This document shows positions 8,376-17,068 of a stretch of 47,141 nucleotides of DNA, piece by piece. The DNA comes from Nitrososphaeraceae archaeon (lineage in GTDB: Archaea > Thermoproteota > Nitrososphaeria > Nitrososphaerales > Nitrososphaeraceae), in the NCBI GenBank assembly GCA_009377575.1, contig WHTU01000022.1:1-47141 (forward strand). The letters are read 5' to 3'. Position numbers and translations under genes: made by a program. A model generated the notes under the pieces. It had not been told where the DNA came from. It saw only the letters and a program-made list of their open reading frames with translations, and searched no databases. Each line of letters begins with the position of its first letter. The first letter of the stretch is position 1.

Positions 8376-8981
8376 TTACCGAGATGGTCTTTCCTCATTT
8401 TCTATTATTTCACAATTATTCAGAGCATAATCCCCTTCAGAAGAATTAAAATCATCTATGCTATCTCTTCCAGGTCCGCAGTCAAAATAGTCTGCTCCTT
8501 CTCCGCCGGAGAGAACATCATCTCCTGCTCCCCCATAAAGTGAGTCTATCCCGGGTCCTCCTTGGATAAAGTCCCCCCCATCATTGCCATATATCACATC
8601 ACTTCCAGGCCCCCCACTAAGGTGATCGCTGCTACTGGAACCCTGAATTTCATCATTACCATAATCTCCATAGATAAATTCACTCATATCGTCTTGACTT
8701 ACCTGTACTTCTTCTGGTGCCACTGCCACTCCCATATGACCTGTTTGAATATTATTACTGCCCTCGCTCATATTGCTTATCAGCAAGTCATCATACATAG
8801 TTCCACGTGTCATTGCCAAAACGCTGTTGTTATTAGATAAAATGCCAATTGATACTGCTCCAATAAGAGTAAAACAAAGTAGCCCAAAGCCACGAAGTGA
8901 GGATAGCGACATTTTGTTGGCACCGTTTCCATTTTTATGCTCTATGGATCTTGGTCTTGATAACATCAGATCATATATCAA
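8376..8981 (-). CDS. Secreted RTX-type calcium-binding repeat protein
   Basis: A 201-residue protein. A hydrophobic signal/anchor (about 28-55) is followed by a linker and then a run of GGxGxDxxx nonapeptides from about residue 105: SGGPGSDVI, YGNDGGDFI, QGGPGIDSL, YGGAGDDVL, SGGEGADYF. These form calcium-binding parallel beta-rolls in hemolysin-type proteins. A Cys pair (FDCGPG and NNCEI) closes the domain. The ATG at 8981 was kept as start; the Met just before the hydrophobic part (MSLSSLRGFG) is an alternative. Probably a surface or exported structural protein; no catalytic domain is visible. Confidence 0.8.
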   Translation of the reverse strand: MIYDLMLSRPRSIEHKNGNGANKMSLSSLRGFGLLCFTLIGAVSIGILSNNNSVLAMTRGTMYDDLLISNMSEGSNNIQTGHMGVAVAPEEVQVSQDDMSEFIYGDYGNDEIQGSSSSDHLSGGPGSDVIYGNDGGDFIQGGPGIDSLYGGAGDDVLSGGEGADYFDCGPGRDSIDDFNSSEGDYALNNCEIIENEERPSR

Positions 8982-9398
8982 TAGTTTTATAGCGAATAAA
9001 TGGAATACTACTTTATTTTATAGTATATATAACCTATCGATGGATTACGTTAAGTGTATATTCTCACTACATTATCAGCTCCAGTTGGAATAAACATGTA
9101 TTAATCAGTTGCTCTCAAGGTTCTCAAATATTAATAATTGGGAACCAGCTTGTCACCTGCTGCTAGATTAGATTGGATTAAGTAACAGATACTTAATAGG
9201 GAAAAGTGTTGGAGATGGCTCTTAGGCTAGGAATTGTTACCAAATCTACATGACGGAATGATATGCAACGCAGCGAAGAGATTTAGTGATAATCCCAAAT
9301 GCTGCATCATCTGCGAGTCAGTATACGACTAATTCTGAAGCAATGCCAAACATGTCATTCGATAAACTTTATTATATCGTCACCATACTATCATTGTA
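8982..9398. other. Intergenic region before the cupin gene
   Basis: Contains an ACTTAATAGGGAAAAGT match to the shared promoter block (about 9187-9206) and a TATA-like AACTTTATTATATCG at about 9365-9379 that fits the cupin start. A short coding-like patch at about 9288-9400 is too weak to call. Confidence 0.4.
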
Positions 9399-9761
9399 AT
9401 GGCAACCTCAAACAGAATACAAAAAAAGAGTATTAATTCACCAGAAGAAACACGCTCATTTGACAAAGGAAAAATCGAGATTGCAAAAGTTGCTGATACG
9501 AATATTGCCAAGGCGTACTTTGAACCTGGTTGGAGTTGGGAAAAGTGTGTAAAGCCAATTGTTAAAACAAATAGTTGTGAAATTGCACATACATCATATA
9601 CAATATCGGGAAGAATCAGAGTCAGAATGGACGATGGAAGTGAAGAGGAATTTGGGCCGGGTGATGTTGGCTATGTTCCCCCCGGACACAATGCATGGGT
9701 TGTCGGAGATGAACCATTTATAGCAATAGACTTTACCGGTATGGAGAAATATGCAAAGTAA
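9399..9761 (+). CDS. Cupin-domain protein
   Basis: A 120-residue single-domain cupin. The first cupin motif is degenerate around the central HTSYTISGRIRVRMDDG. The second motif is well seen as FGPGDVGYVPPGHNAWVVGD. The start is supported by a TATA-like stretch about 25 bases upstream. Small cupins bind a metal or small ligand, and many are conserved without a known reaction; the FEPGWSWEKCVKP segment is typical of uncharacterised archaeal and bacterial homologues. It stands alone, with no partner gene. Confidence 0.8.
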   Translation: MATSNRIQKKSINSPEETRSFDKGKIEIAKVADTNIAKAYFEPGWSWEKCVKPIVKTNSCEIAHTSYTISGRIRVRMDDGSEEEFGPGDVGYVPPGHNAWVVGDEPFIAIDFTGMEKYAK

Positions 9762-10193
9762 TTCAGAGTACAGATAATATTAACCAAGAAAATATTCTCT
9801 ATAATTTTTTATAATTATGGTATATTGTTATTACTCTCATACTACAACTGGAACCGTTTACACTACTACACTTGGTTTTATATCCTTTTTCTGAAAAGTT
9901 GTCTCCTTGTTGGTCTAGCTTCACTTTGTTACCATTTTGAATATGACTCTCTTATCATGGTGACCGAGTAAGTATACCGAAAAAGTTTAGGTTATTGGTA
10001 TAAAATATTGCAAAAACATTCTCGAAAGGAAATATAGATCCCTAAGAAAGGAGGAAACTAATCCATAAAGTGTACCCGATCGTGGGCCCCTGCTCCTACT
10101 AATATCTACTTTTGTACACGTAATTGTTATTCACTGCTCAACTTAGTGATAGCTATCAATATACCAAGGTGTATTATCTAAGTTTGTGTAGTG
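9762..10193. other. Intergenic region, no gene seen
   Basis: About 430 AT-rich bases with no credible coding frame on either strand. The last part leads into the promoter block of the secreted nuclease gene. Confidence 0.4.
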
Positions 10194-10233
10194 GTTTAAT
10201 GGGGAAACTTTTTCTGGTTATACTAATAAGATA
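10194..10233 (+). promoter_or_regulatory. Shared promoter block before the nuclease gene
   Basis: TTTAATGGGGAAACTTTTTC, then TGG, then TTATACTAATAAG, which ends 29 bases before the ATG at 10260. Apart from a few bases it equals the block before the small zinc-finger gene at 12151. TTATACTAATAAG sits where an archaeal TATA box should be. Confidence 0.65.
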
Positions 10234-10259
10234 GGAGTTTTTTGTGATTCTTAGAATTC

Positions 10260-11042
10260 ATGAATTACAGTGAAGGGACACAAAAAATAACTTTGGAAAG
10301 AACTAGAAAAAGATTTGTCTTCTGTATTAGTCTGATAACTTTAATCTTAAACATACAAACAATAGAACAGTTACAATTACAACCACCACAACTACACCAT
10401 CAATCATACAAACTAATTGAAAATGTATATGCATCTACCGCTGATTCTATTCCAGTCAATAATTTAGATGGAATAATTACTAATGTTATTGATGGAGATA
10501 CGCTTGAAATAAGAACAAATGAAGGAGCTGCAATAACGATACGACTTGCCTTAGTTGATGCTCCTGAGATAAATGAATTAGGATACGATGAAGCCAGAGA
10601 TTTTGTTTCTGAAAACTGTAGTGATAAGCCTGCGATTGTTGATCCTGATAACAATCAAGGTCTTTCATATGGTCGCCTTGTTGCTCTAGTTTATTGTGAC
10701 GGTCTCAATATTAATGAGGCTATAATTGCTTCAGGTCATGCTAAAATTTACGAGAGCTTTTGTGAAATATCTGAATTCAGCGATAGCGATTGGGCACAAG
10801 AAAATGGCTGTACCGAAGATGATATCGATTCATCTAATAGCAGGGTTGTGGAAGGAGGTGATATAAATAGTGAAGACGGAAAGATATCAAATAATTGTGA
10901 TTCCGCGTATTCTGGTGTATGCATCCCTTCACCTCCTCCTGACTTGGATTGTAAAGATATTCCACACAAGAATTTCAATGTTAAATCACCAGATCCACAT
11001 CAATTGGATGGAGATGCTGATGGCAAAGGTTGTGAGACATAA
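10260..11042 (+). CDS. Secreted thermonuclease-like (SNase) with C-terminal Excalibur-like domain
   Basis: A 260-residue protein. An N-terminal membrane/signal segment lies at about 18-34. The SNase domain (about 68-190) keeps the catalytic set of staphylococcal nuclease: Arg95 in TIRL, Asp100 and Glu103 in VDAPE, and Arg139 in YGRL. A Cys-rich C-terminal part (about 210-260) ends in DGDADGKGCE, an Excalibur-like calcium motif preceded by CIPSPPPDLDC. It should cut extracellular DNA or RNA with calcium, for nutrient uptake or defence. It is a single gene with the shared promoter block directly upstream. Confidence 0.88.
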   Translation: MNYSEGTQKITLERTRKRFVFCISLITLILNIQTIEQLQLQPPQLHHQSYKLIENVYASTADSIPVNNLDGIITNVIDGDTLEIRTNEGAAITIRLALVDAPEINELGYDEARDFVSENCSDKPAIVDPDNNQGLSYGRLVALVYCDGLNINEAIIASGHAKIYESFCEISEFSDSDWAQENGCTEDDIDSSNSRVVEGGDINSEDGKISNNCDSAYSGVCIPSPPPDLDCKDIPHKNFNVKSPDPHQLDGDADGKGCET

Positions 11043-11149
11043 TTACACCATTAACTTACCAGCTAGAATGGAATTCCTTCTACCAATACACTATCAAAAT
11101 AATACTGAAAAATATGGTCAACTAGACCTCCCTACTATTCTGGTTTGGG

Positions 11150-11995
11150 TCAGTTGAATTTTATTGTCCTGCTGAACGGTTCTCCCACAATGGTTGGCAG
11201 CGTGAAGTTTTGGCATTGTCCTTTATCATCCTCTGTCAGACACAACGTCCCAATTCCTTCAGTATAGTTGAGTGCCAACACTGCATTATCTGTATCGAGA
11301 CGGTCTGTAAACTCCTTCGTTACGGTCTTGCTATCGAAGATGGCATTCACGATGACATCGATTATTATGCTGGTTGCATCTGTCCTACATGTCTCTAGGT
11401 GTGGATGCTGTTGACATACAAACTCTGCTCGGTCACAACTTGGAAAATCGGGGTTCCTGACATAGCCCTCATCACATGGTACATCATCAGGTATGCATCT
11501 TCCGCTTTCATCATCTTCCTGAGAATGGTACCCGCTGGGACACTGTTCATGAATGGGGAAACACTGACCATCATCGTTTGTGCCAAATCCTTCAGGGCAT
11601 CCTTCATCGTTTGGAGTGCATTCTGGCAGATCTGGGTTGAAGAGGCAATCATCGTCCGGCCCTCCCTCTTCTTCTTGTTCTTCTTCTTGTTGTTCTGTAT
11701 TTTCGATAGGTTGTAATCCTTCGTTTCCGTCTTGTGGAGCCGCTCCTGGTTCTGGAACTGCAGAAGGATCATCGCTACTATCGTCCGATCCTGGGGGCGT
11801 GTTGCCGGCACTGCCTGGAGCGTTGCTTCCTCCGTCGCCATCGCCACCATTACCATCGCCACCATTACCATCGCCACCATTACCATCGCCACCAGTTGTT
11901 GCTAATGCAACCACGAACACATTACTACTTGGTATGCTTGACATCATGATTGAAACTAATACCAACACAAGTAATAATGAATAGGTGAACTTCAT
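11150..11995 (-). CDS. Secreted Gly/Asp-repeat and Cys-rich protein
   Basis: A 281-residue protein. A signal peptide (about 1-31) is followed by GGDGN pentapeptide repeats (about 35-57), a Pro/Ser/Glu-rich linker and a series of Cys modules (CLFNPDLPEC, CPEGFG, CFPIHEQCPSGYH, CIPDDVPCDEGY). The C-terminal domain of about 70 residues has DATSIIIDVIVNAIFDSKTV and a final CLTEDDKGQC. The pattern is typical of exported thaumarchaeal proteins of unknown role. Its Cys modules are echoed by the remnant at 8181-8348. A surface or adhesive role is a guess. Confidence 0.75.
   Translation of the reverse strand: MKFTYSLLLVLVLVSIMMSSIPSSNVFVVALATTGGDGNGGDGNGGDGNGGDGDGGSNAPGSAGNTPPGSDDSSDDPSAVPEPGAAPQDGNEGLQPIENTEQQEEEQEEEGGPDDDCLFNPDLPECTPNDEGCPEGFGTNDDGQCFPIHEQCPSGYHSQEDDESGRCIPDDVPCDEGYVRNPDFPSCDRAEFVCQQHPHLETCRTDATSIIIDVIVNAIFDSKTVTKEFTDRLDTDNAVLALNYTEGIGTLCLTEDDKGQCQNFTLPTIVGEPFSRTIKFN
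11834..11894. repeat. 15-bp tandem repeat inside the secreted Gly/Asp gene
   Basis: A 15-base unit (GCCACCATTACCATC on the plus strand) repeats nearly perfectly about four times and encodes the GGDGN array. Confidence 0.85.
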
Positions 11996-12083
11996 CTATC
12001 TATCTACTTATCCGATCTCTTCTGTATTGATAAACCTATAGCAAGTTGGTCTTATCGACCCAATAGCTTAGGTTTTTAGTTTG

Positions 12084-12124
12084 GTAGTATACTTAATAGG
12101 GAAAGTTTTTCTGTTATACTAATA
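12084..12124 (+). promoter_or_regulatory. Shared promoter block of zinc-finger copy 2
   Basis: ACTTAATAGGGAAAGTTTTT, then CTG, then TTATACTAATAAG, which ends about 26 bases before the ATG at 12151. It is almost identical to the block before copy 1 on the other strand and to the one before the nuclease gene. Confidence 0.65.
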
Positions 12125-12150
12125 AGAAACATTGCTGTTCTTATTTGAGT

Positions 12151-12330
12151 ATGGGTAAGTGGAAATGTCTGTGGTGTTCTAAAGTCATAGAAGGAGAATC
12201 CTTTATGGACTTGATCGAGGCCTCTATGCAGGAGGAAAGTAAAAAACACATACATGGCTGGGAGAATATAACTCTCGTAGAGGAAGCGACCAAGCTAGCG
12301 AGTAAATTACTGCCCAGCCTTCATTCCTGA
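12151..12330 (+). CDS. Small zinc-finger-like protein, copy 2
   Basis: A 59-residue protein, MGKWKCLWCSKVIEG..., differing from the copy at 6012-6191 in only about ten residues. The start at 12151 is preferred over the TTG two codons earlier because the ATG is shared with copy 1. The distance to the TATA-like element fits a very short leader. One CxxC is present. Strong conservation of protein and promoter with little else conserved around it suggests recent duplication and retained function, for example as a regulator or stress protein. This is inference. Confidence 0.68.
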   Translation: MGKWKCLWCSKVIEGESFMDLIEASMQEESKKHIHGWENITLVEEATKLASKLLPSLHS

Positions 12331-12418
12331 CCCTCTTCTTCTTCCTTTGCCAATAGTGCCTCATTGCCTGAGATTCTACGTTTGGTTAGTTGTGAATGTG
12401 ACGTAGGTAAATACAACA

Positions 12419-13162
12419 TTGTTTGTGATGATTACCGGGTGGGCCATACACATAATAAGAGTTATACTACTCTATTTATTATTGTTGTCCAATAGTAATG
12501 CACAAAGGGTTAGTTTTTCACACAAATACTTGAATGGCTCAACTGTAATTGTTACAGGGGTGTTTATTTTGGCAATAATAATGGTAACGCAGCCGTTTGG
12601 ATATATTGAAAACAATATCTCAATGGCCTTCCCGCAAGGCCTGCAAGGGGGCAACTATTCTTTTGGAATAATATCAAGTATTCAGAATAATGAGAGCAAT
12701 GAGCCATTTTGGATAGTATCAGGTAACTGGAAATCAAATCTTTTGGAAACAGCTAATCAGCAGTCAAATATGACAAGTCAAGGAAATGCATCACAGCTAG
12801 GAACATCAGCAACAACAACTCCAACATTCAATACATCAGTTAGAATGATATCTCTAAACGGTACCGATGAGCACACACATACGATTACGAATTTTGTATT
12901 AGAGAATACTACTATTCCAAATAATGCGACGGTTGTGTTTGAAGGAACATCAACTGCGAGTATGAGAGAAGGTCCTGTAACCGATATTCCTACCACTATA
13001 ACGATCTCAAATGGGAAAGTAATCAGTATATGGCTTGATCCTCTTAAAATTAACAATCATTATGGCGATACTCCAATCTACGGCAGAGTAATTGATGGAG
13101 CAGATTTTCCGCAGCAAGAATATCAATCTAACTACTCAAGAGGGCCTAATAGTACGGGTTAG
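12419..13162 (+). CDS. Secreted conserved thaumarchaeal protein
   Basis: A 247-residue ORF. Two hydrophobic stretches (about 8-24 and 43-60) precede an exported domain beginning near residue 80 with FWIVSGNWKSNLL. Later motifs include SVRMISLNGTDEHTHTITNF, ASMREGPVTDIPTTI and WLDPLKINNHYGDTPIYG. I recall this as a multi-copy exported family in soil thaumarchaea, with no known activity. The real start may be a later Met or GTG near 12530, since the first 35 residues look more like leader than protein. The conserved His residues (HTHTI, NNHYG) could bind metal. Confidence 0.68.
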   Translation: MFVMITGWAIHIIRVILLYLLLLSNSNAQRVSFSHKYLNGSTVIVTGVFILAIIMVTQPFGYIENNISMAFPQGLQGGNYSFGIISSIQNNESNEPFWIVSGNWKSNLLETANQQSNMTSQGNASQLGTSATTTPTFNTSVRMISLNGTDEHTHTITNFVLENTTIPNNATVVFEGTSTASMREGPVTDIPTTITISNGKVISIWLDPLKINNHYGDTPIYGRVIDGADFPQQEYQSNYSRGPNSTG

Positions 13163-13549
13163 GCCACGACCTGACCCAAGAAATGAAGTTAACTTGGCCA
13201 GAAGCTACTCTTCGTTATGATAATAATCACATAATAAATTTTTTTATGAACGAATCAATCGACCTTTTCGAAACTGACGCATTATTAATATATTCAGTTG
13301 TTTTGAATGAAACCTAATGTTAGATAATTTGTTTCATGTTAAACCTGTCTTCGTTTACCAGTATCAATACTTACTTATCAGAAATTTATTCATCTCAATG
13401 TCATGCATAATATGCTTTGTCATATCAATTACAAACCCCCCTGTAGAATGAATACAGATTCAAGAAAAATATCCTTATTACTATTATTAATGGCGAAAGT
13501 TTTCTGTCTATATTAATATGGTAAGTATTTAATGCCTTTATTTCTATAC
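13163..13549. other. Intergenic region with an orphan promoter block
   Basis: About 390 bases. At 13487-13524 the plus strand has TTAATGGCGAAAGTTTTCTG followed by TATATTAATATGG, a further match to the shared promoter block. There is no plus-strand gene after it; it points into the 3' end of the methyltransferase gene. Nothing else is supported. Confidence 0.4.
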
Positions 13550-14407
13550 TCATTTTCTTCCGGCAATACATACAGCTTCGTTACTGAGCTTCACTGTGCC
13601 TGTATTATTATCAGCATATTTTCCAGCTGATTCGGTAATTGCTTTTAATATTTCTTCTCTTCTTTTTGGTGTTTCATTTGCTAACATTGCGCGAACAGGT
13701 GCAGCTATCCCATGTATGTAACTTGAATAATCCTCAGCTGAATCAAAATCAAAAACCACATTTATTCTTTCAATAGTAATGTCTGTGAATCCTGACTTGA
13801 TAAAGGTGCCCTTAAGAATATTTTCATCAGATAGATTAAACGGTCCAGGGGTTCCTGGTGGAGGCTGTGGGCTGTTGGTTTCTTTCATTACAGTATTAAG
13901 TGCCAACGAAATAACGGGAACTTTATCTGGTGAAGCCCAAACAGCAGCTGCCAAATGCCCACCATCTACTAATGATTTGTGTATATTAGATAAACCAGCC
14001 TTAAGATCTGGCAAAAACATCAATCCCCATCTACAAAGTACTGCGTTAAATGTTGAAGTTGGTAAGTCAATTGTTTCTGCATCACCCTCTTTGAATTCGA
14101 TCACGTCTTGTAAGCCTAATGAGATAGCTCTCTGTTTTGCAATAGATAGCATCTGTGGCGATATATCTGTAGCTAATACGCGACCACCGTTAACTTTTTT
14201 TGCCGCGCTAATAGCTGGTTCTCCAATACCTGTTGCAATATCTAGAACTTTAGAACCTGGTTCTATCTCTGCATGTGATATTAACCATCTGCTAACTTCC
14301 TCAGCAGCTGTCTCAGTCGTCTTCCACCACCTTTGCCATTCAGCAGCTACACTATCCCAGCTTTGACGTTGACCCTCCTTATATTGGTGACCATCTAGAG
14401 TTGACAT
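13550..14407 (-). CDS. Class I SAM-dependent methyltransferase
   Basis: A 285-residue Rossmann methyltransferase of the UbiE-like type. The N-terminus has WDSVAAEWQRWWKTTE, motif I is VLDIATGIGEPAISAA, the acidic loop is VLATDISPQML, motif II is FKEGDAETIDLP, and motif IV lies around AVLCRWGLMFLPDL. The length fits stand-alone small-molecule methyltransferases with a variable C-terminal cap. The acceptor is unknown and no pathway partner sits beside it. The start is the only ATG before motif I that keeps the tryptophan-rich N-terminus. Confidence 0.87.
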   Translation of the reverse strand: MSTLDGHQYKEGQRQSWDSVAAEWQRWWKTTETAAEEVSRWLISHAEIEPGSKVLDIATGIGEPAISAAKKVNGGRVLATDISPQMLSIAKQRAISLGLQDVIEFKEGDAETIDLPTSTFNAVLCRWGLMFLPDLKAGLSNIHKSLVDGGHLAAAVWASPDKVPVISLALNTVMKETNSPQPPPGTPGPFNLSDENILKGTFIKSGFTDITIERINVVFDFDSAEDYSSYIHGIAAPVRAMLANETPKRREEILKAITESAGKYADNNTGTVKLSNEAVCIAGRK

Positions 14408-14552
14408 ACCTTTTCTCTAAAATCTGTGGAAGTTAAATAGCTTATCTCAATGTTTCTCCCTAAAAAATTTGGGTTCTTATTTTTATATCATATTTATGTA
14501 GGAGACAACTGACAGTCGAATCTTTAAATCACTCGTAAAGAAACTGGCCAAA

Positions 14553-14590
14553 GGTAGACGGCCTGGTGACTAAGCATGGACCGTCCTACC
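14553..14590 (+). ncRNA. Bulged GGTAG hairpin C
   Basis: GGTAGACGG at 14553 pairs with CCGTCCTACC ending at 14590. It resembles hairpins A and B at 17.4-17.6 kb (GGTAGG-A-CG... stems) but uses different inner pairs (ACGG/CCGT instead of CGACC/GGTCG), so pairing is kept while the sequence changes. A half copy, AAGGTAGGCGGCCG, follows at about 14659. Whether it is transcribed cannot be seen. Confidence 0.45.
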
Positions 14591-14886
14591 TTTTCATATT
14601 TTATTCCACCAAAAAGAATTTTTATCTCATTATACATAATAAATACATAATGTCCTCAAGGTAGGCGGCCGCTTTGTGTTTCCAACACCATACAGCAGGA
14701 ACCTAATCTATCCTTATTATGATGCCTGGGATCTGGTCAGAGAAAAGGTTTCAATTTGTCGAATAAGTATATCGCATATTGAATTCCCTAAAAAGAAAGT
14801 CTGAGGTTGCATATTAGCCATAAAAAATGAGATAATAAGCGCAGGTACTATACAAAACTACCTAACCAATATAATATTAGTGACTA

Positions 14887-15284
14887 CTACTGCATGGCAG
14901 TTGCTTCTATTTCCACCATTAACTCGGGAAAGGTAATCTGTTTACTTCGAGAAGCGTCATTGCGGGACTGCACTTTGCATGTGAAAGTCTAATAACTGTT
15001 CGTTCGTATGCTGAGATGAGTTTGTTTACATCTGTTGTATATATGGTCATGCGAACTATATCGGACAGTGAAAAGTCCGCTTTTCGAAGCACTTCTTCTA
15101 GGTTATCTAATGCCATCTTCAGCTGAGCACCAATGTCGTTTGGATACGCAGCTTTCCCTTCGGCGTCAATGGCCGTCTACCCGGAGCAGAGAAGAGTTTT
15201 ATTGACGTTGCTGATTTCGATTGCCTGCACGAACCCATATCTATCCTGCCAATTCCAGGGATTTATTATTCGTCGTTCTACCAT
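14887..15284 (-). pseudogene. RidA/YjgF-family enamine deaminase, broken
   Basis: Reading from the ATG at 15284: MVERRIINPWNWQDRYGF, ...LLCSG, then an in-frame TAG where the family has Gln (CSGQTA). The frame continues through AIDAEGKAAYPNDIGAQL, DIVRMTIYTTDV and CSPAMTLLEV. A frameshift near the end then moves the terminal FPELMVEIEATAMQ into another frame, with a stop at 14887-14889. Both breaks hit conserved positions, so this is a recent pseudogene. By family it hydrolysed reactive enamines/imines from amino-acid metabolism. Confidence 0.8.
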
Positions 15285-15778
15285 AGCACTCCTGGAGTAG
15301 CTTATGTATTTAAAGTATTCAAAGAGTATAGAAAAATCCGTATCTAAATTCAGAACTTTTATCTTGGATGATTTAATACGGTTTTGATTCATGGTTTCTG
15401 ATACGTTAACGATTAAATCTCCTACAGAAAAGCAGATAATAAATGAGATGATGTGGGTTGAGGAATTTTACGGATAATCCAAGAACGTTGAGAGTATAAG
15501 ATATATAATAATAATCTATAACGGATAAAGAAGTATTTTGAACAAGGTCGCAGGATAGCTAACAATCGAGAAGTATCCAACTAACAAGATCATAATCGAA
15601 TTTCCTACCATCACAATTTCCTTCACTTATTTTCTACCTTTAGAAAATTAAATTTCCTGGAGTTTGTGTGGAAAATTCTTCTTTAGCCCTCCGTCTTCTT
15701 CTAACAAGATATCTGATATGGGATATTTGATATTATACAGAATATCATATCATCACTAATCCCAATATCATATTCCTG
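15285..15778. other. Intergenic region, no gene seen
   Basis: About 490 bases between the RidA remnant and the cupredoxin gene. It has several GATAT/ATATC repeats near 15709-15770 with weak dyad symmetry, and no supported coding frame. Confidence 0.35.
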
Positions 15779-16204
15779 CTACTGCACGATGATTTTACCT
15801 TTCATGTCTTGGGGATGAAGCGAACAATAGTATTCATAAACCCCCGGTTCCGCCGTGATTGTCGTCTTGAATTCTTCATCCTTGTTGAGAATCCCTGAGT
15901 CAATTTTTAAGCTCTCTACATTAATATCATGTGGAGTAGAATCCTTATTTACTAATACAAGTTCTTGTGGAATATTCGCTTTCAGGTTAATATCTGGATT
16001 GGTGCCATTGAATGCTCGATCCTGTGAAACTATGAGTACACCACTATCGACATTTAGGGCATCAACTTCTCTTTGTTGTTCTAAAGATTGTTGCTGCTGT
16101 CTCTCAGATTCTCGTCCATCTGAGCTAAATATTATTGCTACAGTCATAACCGTTCCTGCAACAATTATCAAAGTAATAAACAAGCTAATTATGATCTTTA
16201 GCAT
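15779..16204 (-). CDS. Membrane-anchored cupredoxin (blue-copper-like)
   Basis: A 141-residue protein. An N-terminal membrane anchor (about 4-26) and a Gln-rich linker precede a plastocyanin-like domain (about 55-141). The type 1 copper ligands are visible: His92 in TPHDIN, then Cys127, His130 and Met134 in YYCSLHPQDM. Thaumarchaea encode many such proteins as electron carriers at the outer face of the membrane. It is a single gene whose start lies 66 bases before the 260-bp repeat copy at 16270. Confidence 0.87.
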   Translation of the reverse strand: MLKIIISLFITLIIVAGTVMTVAIIFSSDGRESERQQQQSLEQQREVDALNVDSGVLIVSQDRAFNGTNPDINLKANIPQELVLVNKDSTPHDINVESLKIDSGILNKDEEFKTTITAEPGVYEYYCSLHPQDMKGKIIVQ

Positions 16205-16269
16205 CTATATCAATTCACCTTCCTTTGCTGCAATTTTTATCAGATCTCTTGTCTTTTGGTTTATCGTAC

Positions 16270-16526
16270 CTACCATTGCTTTGATTCGGTAGAAGTTTGA
16301 TTTTATGGCCTTTTCAAAAAAGTTCTCCCCAGAATTTGTAATCCTCACTAATATCATGAGAAGATGACATTAGTAACTGAAACATTACAATACGTTCTAG
16401 TGATTGCTCTAAGCCATAAGATAAAATGTAAAGGGGACATTATTTGAGCACGATAATGTCCCTTTTCGGGACATTATATGGCGTCATTGATCTAGCGTAA
16501 AAGCTGTTCCCATCGGTGTTAGTGAT
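16270..16526. repeat. 260-bp direct repeat, copy 1
   Basis: From CTACCATTGCTTTGATTCGG to CGGTGTTAGTGAT this matches 24364-24625 in the same orientation, with scattered substitutions and small indels (roughly 85% by eye). It contains the dyad GGACATTAT/ATAATGTCC and a third GGACATTAT. The start has CTACC...GGTAG symmetry. Both copies begin 65-70 bases upstream of a minus-strand gene (cupredoxin here, ASCH there) and have primase-type sequence on the other side. Confidence 0.8.
16435..16477. promoter_or_regulatory. GGACATTAT dyad plus third half-site
   Basis: GGACATTAT, a nine-base spacer TTGAGCACG, and the exact reverse complement ATAATGTCC (16435-16461), followed by a direct GGACATTAT at 16469. 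Related dyads lie at 24525, 23867 and 23759. It looks like an operator, replication or integration site. Confidence 0.6.
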
Positions 16527-16628
16527 GACAACATCAAAGTTGGAGAGGATTCAGAGATATCCCAGTTGAAGAAGTCAAAAGGATTATGAAAGAAAATATA
16601 ATACTATTAAGGCATTTCTGGCAGATAT

Positions 16629-16829
16629 GTGCCATATAATTTAGGCGCACTTGATTACGTTACTCCATCCCGGGTATTATATGATGAGTGTAAGGATTAC
16701 TGCAAACAAAGAAGAGAAAGACCACTCGACGCGAATATTTTTGGGATGGAATTAAAAAAAGTAGGGATTGAAAGGAATCGATCAAGAACTCATGGCGTTG
16801 GGGAATATTCTTATCTCGGAGTGGCATAA
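16629..16829 (+). pseudogene. Primase/helicase C-terminal domain remnant
   Basis: A 66-residue frame, LGALDYVTPSRVLYDECKDY, CKQRRERPLDANIFGMELKK, then GIERNRSRTHG. The pattern (helix, Y--YC----PL---FG--L---G, then R-R--G---Y-G) is that of the winged-helix tail of D5/P4-type replicative primases of viruses and plasmids. The catalytic parts are missing, so this is the leftover end of a replication gene from a lost element. It sits directly after copy 1 of the 260-bp repeat. Confidence 0.55.
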
Positions 16830-16867
16830 GAAATTTTGGGGTCTTTGGAGCCCATCCTTTAAAAGAT

Positions 16868-17035
16868 ATGGCCACTGGCGCTATAATCGATATTGAGCCC
16901 GCCGAGGCCGAGTGGACGCTTTGGATTCTAAAATTGCTACTTGATCACTACGTAATACGTCCGGTAGAATCAAAGAAAATGAAAGATAAGGTAAATTCTA
17001 AACTAAGGGCTGCTAATAGACCTGAGATGAAATAA
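16868..17035 (+). CDS. 55-residue hypothetical protein
   Basis: An ATG-to-TAA frame encoding MATGAIIDIEPAEAEWTLWI, a hydrophobic helix and a basic tail (SKKMKDKVNSKLRAANR). The composition and codon usage look coding. It follows the primase remnant by 38 bases on the same strand, so it may be another survivor of the same element. No family recognised. Confidence 0.45.
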   Translation: MATGAIIDIEPAEAEWTLWILKLLLDHYVIRPVESKKMKDKVNSKLRAANRPEMK

Positions 17036-17068
17036 ATCGCGAAACTGGTCACCAATAAAGACCTTTCT

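Noticed and set aside
11395-11984. Several long frames on both strands across the GGDGN/Cys-rich gene
   Set aside because: Low-complexity translations caused by the 15-bp repeat; the minus-strand frame with signal peptide and Cys modules explains the region.
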